Assembly: GCA_002382665.1 (NCBI GenBank)
Contig: DFZA01000006.1
Coordinates: 62,001 to 126,000, forward strand
Origin: Peptococcaceae bacterium UBA4068
Lineage (GTDB): Bacteria > Bacillota > Dehalobacteriia > UBA4068
DNA: 64,000 nt
Direction: 5' to 3'
Part shown: piece after piece, positions 53,651 to 61,087 of the stretch
Layout of the letters: the number at the start of each line of letters is the position of its first letter
How positions within the stretch are numbered: the first letter of the stretch is position 1
The notes under the pieces: model-generated
Told to the model about the DNA's origin: nothing
Seen by the model: the letters and a program-made list of their open reading frames with translations, nothing else
Database searches by the model: none
Program-made: the position numbers and the translations under genes

Positions 53651-53720
53651 TTTTTGGACTATGGAGTTGAACACTGCGAAATCGTAGAGTAATAACCCCA
53701 TTTAATCGAGGTATACCATG
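53651..53720 (+). repeat. Direct repeat copy 2: duplicated ribbon-helix-helix 3' end, before the Nim-like gene
   Basis: Begins directly after the TAA of the WG-repeat gene and ends with the ATG of the flavoprotein gene; exact offset from copy 1 is 850 bases. Four differences, all in the last 16 bases. Confidence 0.97.
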
Positions 53721-54206
53721 AGGAGAAAAGACAGAGAAGTAACCAACCTTGACGAGATAAGAGACATCATTGAAAAATGTAAAGTCTGCCACCTTGCTAT
53801 GGTGGATAACGGTATGCCCTATGTTATACCGCTTAATTTTGGTTATATAATCGCAGATAATTTGCTGACTCTCTTTTTCCACAGCGCAAAAGAAGGGCGC
53901 AAAATCAATATATTAAAAGCTAACAATCAGGTTTGCTTTGAAATGACCTGCGAAGGTAAATCGCTTAATATAGAAAACCCCTGCAATTCAGGTTATTACT
54001 TCGAAAGCGTGCATGGATTCGGTCAGGTTGAATTCATTGAAGATGTCGATGAAAAATGCCACGCGCTCACGCTTCTGGCAAAACATCAGTTAAATCAGGA
54101 TTTCGTCTTCACAGAAAATCAGGCAAACAGCGTATGTGTGTTCAAGGTAGTATCCCAAGACTTTACCGGCAAAAAAAAGCCCGCGCCGGAGCATGATACC
54201 CAATAG
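53718..54206 (+). CDS. Pyridoxamine-phosphate-oxidase-like flavoprotein (NimA-like)
   Basis: 162 residues. LDEIRDIIEKCKVCHLAMVD, PYVIPLNFGY, LFFHSAKEGRKINIL, VCFEM and the SVHGFGQVEFIEDVDEKCHAL segment match the split-barrel FMN-binding family that includes NimA (nitroimidazole reductase) and related anaerobe proteins. A flavin-linked reductase of unknown substrate is most likely. Its translation start lies in the duplicated repeat; before the insertion it would have followed the ribbon-helix-helix gene directly. Confidence 0.88.
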   Translation: MRRKDREVTNLDEIRDIIEKCKVCHLAMVDNGMPYVIPLNFGYIIADNLLTLFFHSAKEGRKINILKANNQVCFEMTCEGKSLNIENPCNSGYYFESVHGFGQVEFIEDVDEKCHALTLLAKHQLNQDFVFTENQANSVCVFKVVSQDFTGKKKPAPEHDTQ

Positions 54207-54309
54207 GGTATCAGTGCCACTCGGTCAAAGCTATTTTGAAGAGCGATACCCCAAATATAGTACAATAGAGCATGAATTTATAATAAGAATTGTTTTAGGA
54301 GTGGTTCTT

Positions 54310-54339
54310 ATGAAAAATTGCATTGTAATAATGGGATAG
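54310..54339 (+). pseudogene. Nine-codon remnant, possible start of a flavin reductase-like gene
   Basis: A good ribosome site (TTAGGAG) leads to ATG and MKNCIVIMG, then TAG. The opening looks like the first strand of NADPH-dependent FMN reductases (M-K-x-hydrophobic-x-x-x-x-G). Either a broken gene or a leader peptide before the acetyltransferase. Confidence 0.3.
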
Positions 54340-54376
54340 TCAGCAAATTAACATCATACAAAGGAGAGTGTTAAAC

Positions 54377-55009
54377 ATGACTATTCCCAATAAAAATAAA
54401 CTATACCCAAGAAGCAACGATCACCAAACCATATATCTTAAAAACGCAATTACCAGAGATAACATAATAGTCGGAGATTACACAATATATAACGATTTTT
54501 ATAATGACCTGCGGGACTTTGAAAAAAACAATGTCTTGTATCAGTATCCGCTGAACAATGATAAATTAATAATCGGTAAGTTTTGTTCGATCGCCTGTAA
54601 AGCGAAGTTTCTCATGACAAGCGGCAATCACACGCTCAAATCACTATCTACTTACCCATTCCCTATCTTTTATGAGCAATGGGGGTTGGACGTTGGCCAA
54701 ATCACAGACGCCTGGGATAATAAAGGAGATATTATAGTCGGCAACGATGTCTGGATAGGTTATGACGCTATTATTATGCCAGGCGTGAAAATTGGTGATG
54801 GCGCAATTATCGGCGCCAGAGCAGTCGTTACCCAAAACGTCCCTCCTTACTCTATTGTCGGAGGCGTTCCCGCAAAAGTCATAAAGAATAGGTTTAGTGA
54901 TGATATAATTTCAAAGTTATTGGAGATCAAGTGGTGGGATTGGCCGGACGAAAAAATCCGGGCCAATATTCAACACCTCCAATCAGGAAATATTGCTGAA
55001 TTAGTTTGA
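54377..55009 (+). CDS. CatB-like hexapeptide-repeat acetyltransferase
   Basis: 210 residues. Left-handed beta helix: IVGDYTIYNDFYNDLRDFE, LIIGKFCSIACKAKFLMTSGNHTLKSLSTYPF (catalytic His in SGNH), GNDVWIGYDAIIMPGVKIGDGAIIGARAVV, PPYSIVGGVPAKVIKNRF. This is the xenobiotic acyltransferase (CatB/Vat) layout, which can acetylate chloramphenicol or streptogramins, but many homologues have other substrates. ATG 54377 has GGAGAG; a GTG three codons earlier overlaps it. Confidence 0.9.
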   Translation: MTIPNKNKLYPRSNDHQTIYLKNAITRDNIIVGDYTIYNDFYNDLRDFEKNNVLYQYPLNNDKLIIGKFCSIACKAKFLMTSGNHTLKSLSTYPFPIFYEQWGLDVGQITDAWDNKGDIIVGNDVWIGYDAIIMPGVKIGDGAIIGARAVVTQNVPPYSIVGGVPAKVIKNRFSDDIISKLLEIKWWDWPDEKIRANIQHLQSGNIAELV

Positions 55010-55060
55010 TATTTACATTAGTTTTCCCGCATTAAATACCAATCTCTGCTTGAACTTAAA

Positions 55061-55093
55061 AAAAGATGCCGGTTTTAATAACCGGCATCTTTT
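55061..55093. terminator. Bidirectional terminator between the acetyltransferase and the TPR glycosyltransferase
   Basis: A 14-bp perfect stem (AAAAGATGCCGGTT) with loop TTAAT, A-run and T-run on the two sides. Confidence 0.93.
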
Positions 55094-56186
55094 AAACTTC
55101 GTTTTCATTGGACTCTGAATTAACACTTTTAAAATAAAATTTATTATACAGTACAGCCGGATGGTTTGGTTTATACTCGGCTGCCTTGTTATTATGCTTA
55201 ATAGCTTGTTCTATGTTACCGATCCTGTCGTAACAGAAACATAGCTGCATGTTGGGAATGTAATCCCAAAAATCATGCAGAATAAATCCCCAGTTATCAA
55301 CAGGCTTTTTCAACTGGGTAGCCAGATTATACCAAAATATAGCTTTATCAAAGTCAGCCTTTTCTAAATAGTAGCTTCCCAGTTGACAACAGATTTCCGC
55401 TCGAGGCGTATCATATTCGAAGCTTTGCAATAATATTTTCAGTTTGCTTTTATTATTATTTAGATAACCATAGCATATTGAAAGATAAAAACAGGAACTG
55501 ATATTATCTTCTGCCCATCCTTTTTCAGTATCTAAAAACTTATTGAAATATATGATCGCGTCATCGTACTTTTGATTGTAATACAGCTCTTTCGCATAAT
55601 AGCAAAGCCCCCTTACGCTCAATTCTTTTCCTTTTGACAATAACTTTTCATAGATTGATATGTTTCTGCCGCTTGGTGTTTGATGTTCTTTTTTATGAGT
55701 TATACATATATCTGAGTTAATAATATATCCTCCGGTTTGTATATACTCATGGATAGGTTCCAACCATTTGTAGTTATTTGCCCTCTTAACCAAACGTTCT
55801 CTGTAATATGATAAAGTAATATTGCCGTTTTCATCAAAACCGGCATTATATTTCATCATCACCATATCAACATTATCATTTAAATCTTGTTTTAGCTGCT
55901 TTAATTTGATTCTGTCTTCTTCCAGGATAACATCGTCCGCGTCCAACCAAAGAATATAATCCTTTGTCGCTTGGGAAAATGAGTAATTTCTCGCGGCTGA
56001 AAAATCGTCAATCCATTCGAAATCATATAGTTTATCAGTATATTCTTTAACAATATTCTTTGTGTTATCTGTAGATCCGGTATCCACAATAATTATTTCA
56101 TCAGCAATATCCTTAACACATTCCAGGCACCTTGATAAAACGTCTTCTTCATCCTTCACAATCATACAAAGACTAATTGTTATCAT
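55092..56186 (-). CDS. GT2 glycosyltransferase with C-terminal TPR repeats
   Basis: 364 residues. GT2 opening TISLCMIVKDEEDVLSRCL, DEIIIVDTGSTDNT, DDFSAARNYSF and the metal motif LWLDADD (about 80-86), followed at about 190-350 by tetratricopeptide-like helices (LCYYAKELYYNQKYDDAIIY, LGSYYLEKADFDKAIFWYN, CYDRIGNIEQAIKHNNKAAE). This SunS/SPBc2-like build glycosylates proteins or peptides. Its neighbour is a collagen-like protein with Gly-Ala-Thr repeats, a likely O-glycosylation target. GGAGGTG before ATG. Confidence 0.87.
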   Translation of the reverse strand: MITISLCMIVKDEEDVLSRCLECVKDIADEIIIVDTGSTDNTKNIVKEYTDKLYDFEWIDDFSAARNYSFSQATKDYILWLDADDVILEEDRIKLKQLKQDLNDNVDMVMMKYNAGFDENGNITLSYYRERLVKRANNYKWLEPIHEYIQTGGYIINSDICITHKKEHQTPSGRNISIYEKLLSKGKELSVRGLCYYAKELYYNQKYDDAIIYFNKFLDTEKGWAEDNISSCFYLSICYGYLNNNKSKLKILLQSFEYDTPRAEICCQLGSYYLEKADFDKAIFWYNLATQLKKPVDNWGFILHDFWDYIPNMQLCFCYDRIGNIEQAIKHNNKAAEYKPNHPAVLYNKFYFKSVNSESNENEV

Positions 56187-56219
56187 TTAACACCTCCGTT
56201 TATGCCGATCCCTTTATTA

Positions 56220-56250
56220 AAAGAGGGAAATATAAAATGTCCCCCTCTTT
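56220..56250 (-). terminator. Hairpin between the collagen-like gene and the glycosyltransferase
   Basis: AAAGAGGG pairs with CCCTCTTT across a 15-base loop; moderate support on the minus strand. Confidence 0.5.
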
Positions 56251-56305
56251 CAATAAATATTAAAGTAGATTATTTGCTATATCTTACTAATTGAGGTATT
56301 TGTTA

Positions 56306-57013
56306 TTATGTAATACGTAGTAATATCGTAGCTGCCGCGCCATTCTCTAAGGCAGCGGAAGTGGTGCTACGGGTAACTTTTACAGATAACAAATCACATC
56401 GATTAACAGTAAAATTTGCACTTGTAAATGCACAACAAGTTGGCGGATTTGGCCCTGTTACCACTGCTTTAATGCCTGTTGCTACAGGAGTAACCCCACA
56501 ATTTGTGCTTCGATATATCTCACCAGTGATGGTTTCGCCTGTATCTAAAGGTTCGTCTCGAATACTAAAGACTAAACCTGTAATGGTTGAGGTTTGCGGG
56601 ACGACAACAGTATTGCGCGGAAAACTTGATGACGAAATACCTAGTCCCATAAAATCATTATTGCCAATAGATGTATCCGAACCTAAATAAATAGTACTTG
56701 CTCCAGGTCCCGTTGCGCCCGTTGCCCCAGTAGCACCTGTAGCGCCCGTTGCTCCTGTTGCGCCGGTAGGTATGGTTATACAGATACACTCGCAGCATTC
56801 ACAACATTTCGGACAGCGACAAGGTTCAGTTTCACAGCATGAGTGGTCTTTATGACAATGACGATTGTTATCTTCACGACAATGGCAATCTTCATCTTCA
56901 CAACAGAAAAACTCTAAACAATGTTGACAAAAACATAATTTAATATTTCGGTGTTTTTTTTCTATTTGATGATCCTGAAAATAGTCAGTCTCACCAAAGG
57001 TCCTTTTAGGCAT
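56306..57013 (-). CDS. Cys/His-rich collagen-like protein, probable spore coat/exosporium component
   Basis: 235 residues in three parts. Residues 27-78 contain 18 cysteines and several histidines (HCLEFFCCEDEDCHC, CRCPKCCECCECIC), likely metal-binding or disulfide cross-linked. Residues about 83-106 are Gly-Ala-Thr/Gly-Pro-Gly collagen triplets. Residues about 107-235 form a beta-rich C-terminal domain like those that trimerise BclA-type exosporium fibres (TIYLGSDTSIGNNDF, NTVVVPQTSTITGLVFSIRD). Proteins of this kind occur on spore surfaces. The glycosyltransferase gene downstream on the same strand fits modification of the Thr in GAT repeats. AGGGAGG before ATG. Confidence 0.82.
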   Translation of the reverse strand: MPKRTFGETDYFQDHQIEKKHRNIKLCFCQHCLEFFCCEDEDCHCREDNNRHCHKDHSCCETEPCRCPKCCECCECICITIPTGATGATGATGATGATGATGPGASTIYLGSDTSIGNNDFMGLGISSSSFPRNTVVVPQTSTITGLVFSIRDEPLDTGETITGEIYRSTNCGVTPVATGIKAVVTGPNPPTCCAFTSANFTVNRCDLLSVKVTRSTTSAALENGAAATILLRIT

Positions 57014-57204
57014 TTTTCAATCCTCCCTACATAGTGTTATAGCCTGACTAACCTATAACATTATATGAGGAGTATAATAGCATAGTTCCATTACCAAGCC
57101 CTTAATTAATTGCTTATAAAGAGAGAGCCGATTATTGATTCAATAATTGGGGCGTGTTCTGTTTTATGTGTTTTAATGCCCTAGTGGTTATAATAAAAGC
57201 AAGG
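57014..57204. other. Non-coding stretch upstream of the collagen-like gene
   Basis: Holds the ribosome site and presumably a promoter of the collagen-like gene (possibly of a late sporulation sigma factor). No coding frame or RNA gene seen. Confidence 0.4.
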
Positions 57205-57244
57205 AATGCCCTCAAGGCTCGGATATTTCGGGTTTGAGGGCATT
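57205..57244 (+). terminator. Plus-strand terminator without an obvious gene
   Basis: AATGCCCTCAA pairs with TTGAGGGCATT around a loop that itself pairs partly, then TTTTTATTT. No plus-strand gene ends here; a degenerate copy (TGCCCTCAA...CGAGTGC) lies at 61307-61343 in front of the LysM-GH18 gene. Confidence 0.8.
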
Positions 57245-57269
57245 TTTATTTAAGTAACTAATTGACTTT

Positions 57270-57340
57270 GTGTACTGTAGCGGAAGAAAATATAAAATTG
57301 CGCAGAATTACGATGTGTCCGTTCAATACTTTTTCCCACT
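57270..57340 (+). pseudogene. LysM domain fragment
   Basis: The frame reads KIAQNYDVSVQY, identical but for one residue (D for G) to the second LysM repeat of the LysM-GH18 protein encoded at 61445-62857 (KIAQNYGVSVQY), with five base changes in 36. Neither side continues as LysM. It is a relic of a related gene or of a duplication around the agr island. Confidence 0.65.
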
Positions 57341-57415
57341 GGTTTGTTGTCGAATTATCCCGCTTATTCTATCAGCAGCAAATGCGATTATACGGTATTC
57401 CGCACCTCCCCTTCT

Positions 57416-57460
57416 CAACTATAAAACCCTCTGTATGGTATACAGAGGGTTTTATAGTTG
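57416..57460. terminator. Perfect 21-bp hairpin at the end of the GGDEF/HD-GYP gene
   Basis: The left arm (57416-57436, beginning CAACTATAAAACCCTCTG) pairs without mismatch with 57440-57460 around a GGT loop. Neither flank has a long T-run, but position suggests the end of the minus-strand unit. Confidence 0.7.
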
Positions 57461-57508
57461 ATTTTACTTCTACGTTTACTAAATACAATCTATTGTTTAT
57501 GATTTACA

Positions 57509-59194
57509 TCAAACAACTTTTGAATTTTTTCCTAAATTATTTGGATTTTGTAATAGATTTATAAAAGTATCCACTATTTTAGGATCAAATTGGGAGTTAC
57601 TGCAGCGTTTAAGTTCTTCAATGGCTTCTCCAAATGATCTTCCTGTCTTATATGGTCTATCCGTTGTCATGGCATCAAAACAATCTACTACAGTTAATAT
57701 TCTGGCAAGATAAGGTATATCATCTCCCGAAAGACCATCGGGATAGCCGTTACCGTCATATCTCTCGTGATGATGTTTAATAAGGGGTATAACATCACTA
57801 ATAGATTCTACAGGCCCGATTATTTCAGCACCTTTTACCGGATGCTGTTTTAGTATTTCCCATTCCTCCGACTCCAGAGTAATATCTTTATTAAGTATTG
57901 TCTTAGGAATATCAATTTTGCCAATATCGTGCAGATATGCGGCATATATAAGCTTTTTCTTTTCGTCCTCAGCCAAATTTAACTCTTCGGCCATCATTTG
58001 ACAATTCATAACTACTCTTTCCGTATGAGCGTATGTATATCTGTCTTTCACATTAATAACCATTATCAAGGTTTTTATTGATGTGATCAATTTCGTATCT
58101 TCATCTTCAACATTGCTTTTTAGTTCGTCAAAAATAGATGTATAGGTTTCTACCCGATTTCTGTTAAAGATTTTGGCTCTATATAAAGCATCGTCGGCAT
58201 TCTTTACCAACTGATCTGCAGATTTTACTCTTTCAGGAAATGACGAGACCCCGATTGATATAGTTAGGTTACCATTGGGCTGCAGTTGCTGATTTTCAAA
58301 GTAGGTTTGTTCGATCTTTTGCCGGATTCGTTCTCCGATTTTTACCGCGTAATCTTCGCCCGTTTCCGGCAGTATGATAACAAACTCCTCCCCGCCATAT
58401 CGCACAGCCACATCATCTTTTCTGGTTTGCTCTTTCAAAATATCGGCTATAGTCTTTAATACTTGATCTCCTTTTTGGTGTCCGTTAAGATCATTATAAT
58501 TCTTAAAATAATCAATATCTAAAAAAATCAAGGATAGGGGTTGCTTGTTTTCTACAGCCTGTTCAGTTTTTAATTTTAACATTTTACTGAAATATCTATG
58601 ATTGTATAAACCGGTAAGATTATCAGTATTGATACCGTATTCCAGTTGCTCTATATATTGATCATTTACCTTAACAAAGTATCCCAGCGTCCAGGAAACC
58701 AAGAAAAATATCCCTATCAGGACCAAATCGTCTTCAAAATAAGGATTTATACTTTGATGGGTATAAGTCAATATGTCCAAGGATACTATAACAACAGATG
58801 AAGCTAGAGATATCAGTAATCCATTCCTCATGCCCATCTGAATGGTAGAAGATATAATAACAAGCAAAAACAGAAATTTATATATACTTTCGGCCGCTCC
58901 GGAAATATAAATTACAAAAGTGAAAAGTAAAACAAAAAATAGATTTTCCCCCAGCAAGAACCATCTGTTTTTAACAAACTTTGCACTTTTATTTTCCCAT
59001 AGATCCCAGAGGAAATAAGTGCAAAGCAGAACAATACACCCAACAGCCCCTGTAATTAATAGAGTGGTTTGGTAGGGATCATTTTCGGTGTTAATAATTT
59101 TATACTTATAAATAATAAAACCAGCAAAGAGTAAAAAACATAATTTTATAATAGAAAGTATATTGTTTATCTCTTTTTTATTATCATTATCCAT
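57509..59194 (-). CDS. Membrane GGDEF-HD-GYP protein (cyclic-di-GMP synthesis and breakdown)
   Basis: 561 residues. Five to six membrane helices (about 12-175), then a GGDEF domain with RYGGEEFVIIL (active site 267-271) and an intact product-inhibition site RKDD five residues before it, then an HD-GYP domain with AAYLHDIGKIDIP (HD 422-423) and HHERYDGNGYPDGLSG (GYP 483-485). Both active sites look complete, so it may make and break cyclic-di-GMP, with one side dominant. The membrane part is not a recognised sensor. It lies 81 bases after agrD on the same strand, separated by a hairpin. Confidence 0.93.
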   Translation of the reverse strand: MDNDNKKEINNILSIIKLCFLLFAGFIIYKYKIINTENDPYQTTLLITGAVGCIVLLCTYFLWDLWENKSAKFVKNRWFLLGENLFFVLLFTFVIYISGAAESIYKFLFLLVIISSTIQMGMRNGLLISLASSVVIVSLDILTYTHQSINPYFEDDLVLIGIFFLVSWTLGYFVKVNDQYIEQLEYGINTDNLTGLYNHRYFSKMLKLKTEQAVENKQPLSLIFLDIDYFKNYNDLNGHQKGDQVLKTIADILKEQTRKDDVAVRYGGEEFVIILPETGEDYAVKIGERIRQKIEQTYFENQQLQPNGNLTISIGVSSFPERVKSADQLVKNADDALYRAKIFNRNRVETYTSIFDELKSNVEDEDTKLITSIKTLIMVINVKDRYTYAHTERVVMNCQMMAEELNLAEDEKKKLIYAAYLHDIGKIDIPKTILNKDITLESEEWEILKQHPVKGAEIIGPVESISDVIPLIKHHHERYDGNGYPDGLSGDDIPYLARILTVVDCFDAMTTDRPYKTGRSFGEAIEELKRCSNSQFDPKIVDTFINLLQNPNNLGKNSKVV

Positions 59195-59222
59195 ATAGTT
59201 TATTAAACTCCGTAACCTGCCT

Positions 59223-59261
59223 ACTATATAAGACCGGCCAATTTGGTCGGTCTTATATAGT
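59223..59261 (+). terminator. Hairpin between agrD and the GGDEF gene with a plus-strand T-run
   Basis: A 17-bp stem (ACTATATAAGACCGGCC, one G-T) is followed on the plus strand by TTTTTTT. For the minus-strand operon it has no T-run, so it would slow or process rather than end that transcript; it looks designed to stop antisense transcription. Confidence 0.65.
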
Positions 59262-59275
59262 ATTTTTTTGTTATT

Positions 59276-59398
59276 TTAGTCTCTAAGGCATTTGGGTTCT
59301 TCCGGTTGATAGGCTGCAAACAGGCATGCTGAACTAGCAAATACGGAAGCGAGCAGTGTTGCTAAAACAGAAGTGAGTACCAACAGTTTGAATTTCAT
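59276..59398 (-). CDS. agrD: AgrD-type cyclic lactone autoinducer prepeptide
   Basis: 40 residues, too short for usual gene callers. An amphipathic hydrophobic leader (MKFKLLVLTSVLATLLASVF), then the signal core ASSACLFAAY with Cys25 as the thiolactone nucleophile, then the conserved acidic recognition tail QPEEPKCLRD. This is the layout of clostridial AgrD peptides. A perfect AAGGAGGTG lies seven bases before ATG. It follows agrB by 26 bases. A second cysteine in the tail (Cys37), where Ser or Ala is more usual, is notable. Processing by AgrB would release the cyclic peptide. Confidence 0.9.
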   Translation of the reverse strand: MKFKLLVLTSVLATLLASVFASSACLFAAYQPEEPKCLRD

Positions 59399-59424
59399 TT
59401 GATTCACCTCCTTCTAACTTAAAT

Positions 59425-60057
59425 TTAATTATGGAGATCCATCATTGCGAATAAGCGACCTCCTGAGTGCGTTAAAGTTAGGGTCTGCCAGACCGTGCCA
59501 AAGAGTATACAAGCGGCATAGCGGATCAAATGTCCGTTATCTCCGGCAAAACTATGCAAAGATAGCAAGACGACTATGACCAATAGATATATTCCTAAAA
59601 TTACCAAAGAGCCGTTCCGCAACCGTTTTCTTTTTCGTGCATTTGTGATCGGTTTTTTAATACTGTCCACCGGGGCTTTGGTCAGTACTTCGTAAAACGC
59701 CCAGGCGAATGCTGCAATCCCCAAAATGATAACCCATATAACGTTTACGGGAATATGAGTGATAACAATAGCCGGAACAACAGAGATCACGGTACCTATA
59801 ACAAGACACTTTCCGGGGGTAGCGGCATGAGCCCCGCCGGAATACTTCCGCAAAATAGCGATAGTAAAACAGATAACCAATGCTTGTCCAAGCACATGGA
59901 ATAATAAACTAAAAAGGATAACCAGCAGTATAGATGCTAATATCTGGGAAAAACAAAAGATACCGTAGGCCATTACTGCTTTTTTATCCTCATCCATATG
60001 TAGCGAATAGGCAATATTGGCAGCAATCTTTTCCGCAATCGTCTCCAAACTAAACAT
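59425..60057 (-). CDS. agrB: AgrB-type autoinducer peptide processing membrane protease
   Basis: 210 residues, about five to six helices. The catalytic His and Cys of AgrB are at His77 and Cys84 in RKYSGGAHAATPGKCL, followed by two basic loops (ARKRKRLRNGS). It removes the AgrD tail and forms the thiolactone, and with other factors exports the peptide. Overlaps the preceding membrane-protein gene by 8 bases. Confidence 0.95.
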   Translation of the reverse strand: MFSLETIAEKIAANIAYSLHMDEDKKAVMAYGIFCFSQILASILLVILFSLLFHVLGQALVICFTIAILRKYSGGAHAATPGKCLVIGTVISVVPAIVITHIPVNVIWVIILGIAAFAWAFYEVLTKAPVDSIKKPITNARKRKRLRNGSLVILGIYLLVIVVLLSLHSFAGDNGHLIRYAACILFGTVWQTLTLTHSGGRLFAMMDLHN

Positions 60058-60520
60058 TTTTTTCTCTTTTCCTGATTACCAGCAAATAATATAAGAAAAT
60101 TGTTATTATTGCTAAAGAGATCAAAGAGGGCAAGCTATATAGAGTTTTGACATAAACATCCGTATACATCTTTGTTAAATCTAGATGAAGTATGTACTGT
60201 ATAAATAACATGTTAATCAATTCACAAACGTATAACAATATTAAAGTAATAATGCTGGAGCGGATACTGACCGTCAAATTGATCTTATTGATAAAATAAG
60301 AAATCCCAATAAGAACAATAACATTAATGATGGTGTGGATACCGTAACTGATTGGCAGCTCTCTTATAGCAAAAACTAAAACCGCATATAATAGGCTTGA
60401 TAATATATATCTTTTTACGTCTACTTTTTGTTTGGAAAGAGCATATACCAAAAGTAAAGTAAAAAATTCTTCCGGTATTACACGAGCGAAAAATTCAAAC
60501 CAAGTAAGATGAAGCAACAA
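60050..60520 (-). CDS. Free-standing membrane protein resembling an AgrC-type sensor domain
   Basis: 156 residues, about five helices, with no kinase or other soluble domain. The pattern WFEFFARVIPEEFFTLLLVY, YGIHTIINVIVLIGI and a long final helix LISLAIITIFLYYLL looks to me like the transmembrane N-terminal half of peptide-sensing GHKL kinases, ending where the linker to the kinase would begin (VIRKREKNV). This similarity is from memory and is not proved. It lies between the DUF5317 gene (10 bases) and agrB (overlapping), so it is part of the signalling unit. Confidence 0.65.
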   Translation of the reverse strand: MLLHLTWFEFFARVIPEEFFTLLLVYALSKQKVDVKRYILSSLLYAVLVFAIRELPISYGIHTIINVIVLIGISYFINKINLTVSIRSSIITLILLYVCELINMLFIQYILHLDLTKMYTDVYVKTLYSLPSLISLAIITIFLYYLLVIRKREKNV

Positions 60521-60530
60521 AATTCCTCCT

Positions 60531-61079
60531 TTATGCCATTTTTTGATCCTGATTTAGGTATTTTACGGTATTATAAATTATAATAATCACAAATAACCTG
60601 ATAAAGATATCGCCGATACTAAGAACCGAATAACCAATATCAAAAATATCTGTCAAAAAAGGCAGATGAGTCGATGCATTGCCCCAAATATGTAATGTAT
60701 CATTGGCGGGAAATGGTTGATTAAGCACATAACCGGTCATTAATGTATTAGACGGAAACACAGGCATTTTGCCTCCGTTTGCCCAAATTGCGATTTGATT
60801 ACAAATACTGCCAACAACGATGCAGGCTACTGCAAATAACGAGCTTTTATAAAGCTTGCACTTAATAATTAATAAAAGATAGGAAGATAAATATACAGCC
60901 TTTAAGATTTGCACATATTTTATCAGGCTATAATCATGCATAAAAAAGTTAATTTGAAATACCAGATAAATAATTTCAAAACCAAGTATTACATAAAATT
61001 GCCATATGGTAAAAATTTTTTTTATTTGATAACCTTTTAATTTAGCAATAATCAATGCTAAAACAATCGATTCAGGCAT
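60531..61079 (-). CDS. DUF5317-like membrane protein
   Basis: 182 residues, about five helices. The IWANGGKMPVFPSNTLMTG segment and the final FDIGYSVLSIGDIFIRLFVII are typical of DUF5317 proteins of Bacillota; function unknown. First gene of the agr-type unit. Five AGGAAAAT-like octamers lie directly before its start codon, the nearest acting as ribosome site (AGGA 11 bases from ATG). Confidence 0.75.
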   Translation of the reverse strand: MPESIVLALIIAKLKGYQIKKIFTIWQFYVILGFEIIYLVFQINFFMHDYSLIKYVQILKAVYLSSYLLLIIKCKLYKSSLFAVACIVVGSICNQIAIWANGGKMPVFPSNTLMTGYVLNQPFPANDTLHIWGNASTHLPFLTDIFDIGYSVLSIGDIFIRLFVIIIIYNTVKYLNQDQKMA

Positions 61080-61087
61080 ACATTTTA

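Noticed and set aside
56700..56765. DNA minisatellite in the collagen-like gene
   Set aside because: The Gly-Ala-Thr codons vary in the third position, so selection on the protein rather than DNA slippage explains the repeat.
57262..57564. Plus-strand gene downstream of the collagen-like gene
   Set aside because: Frames cross a perfect hairpin and the end of the GGDEF gene, no ribosome site; only the short LysM similarity is meaningful.
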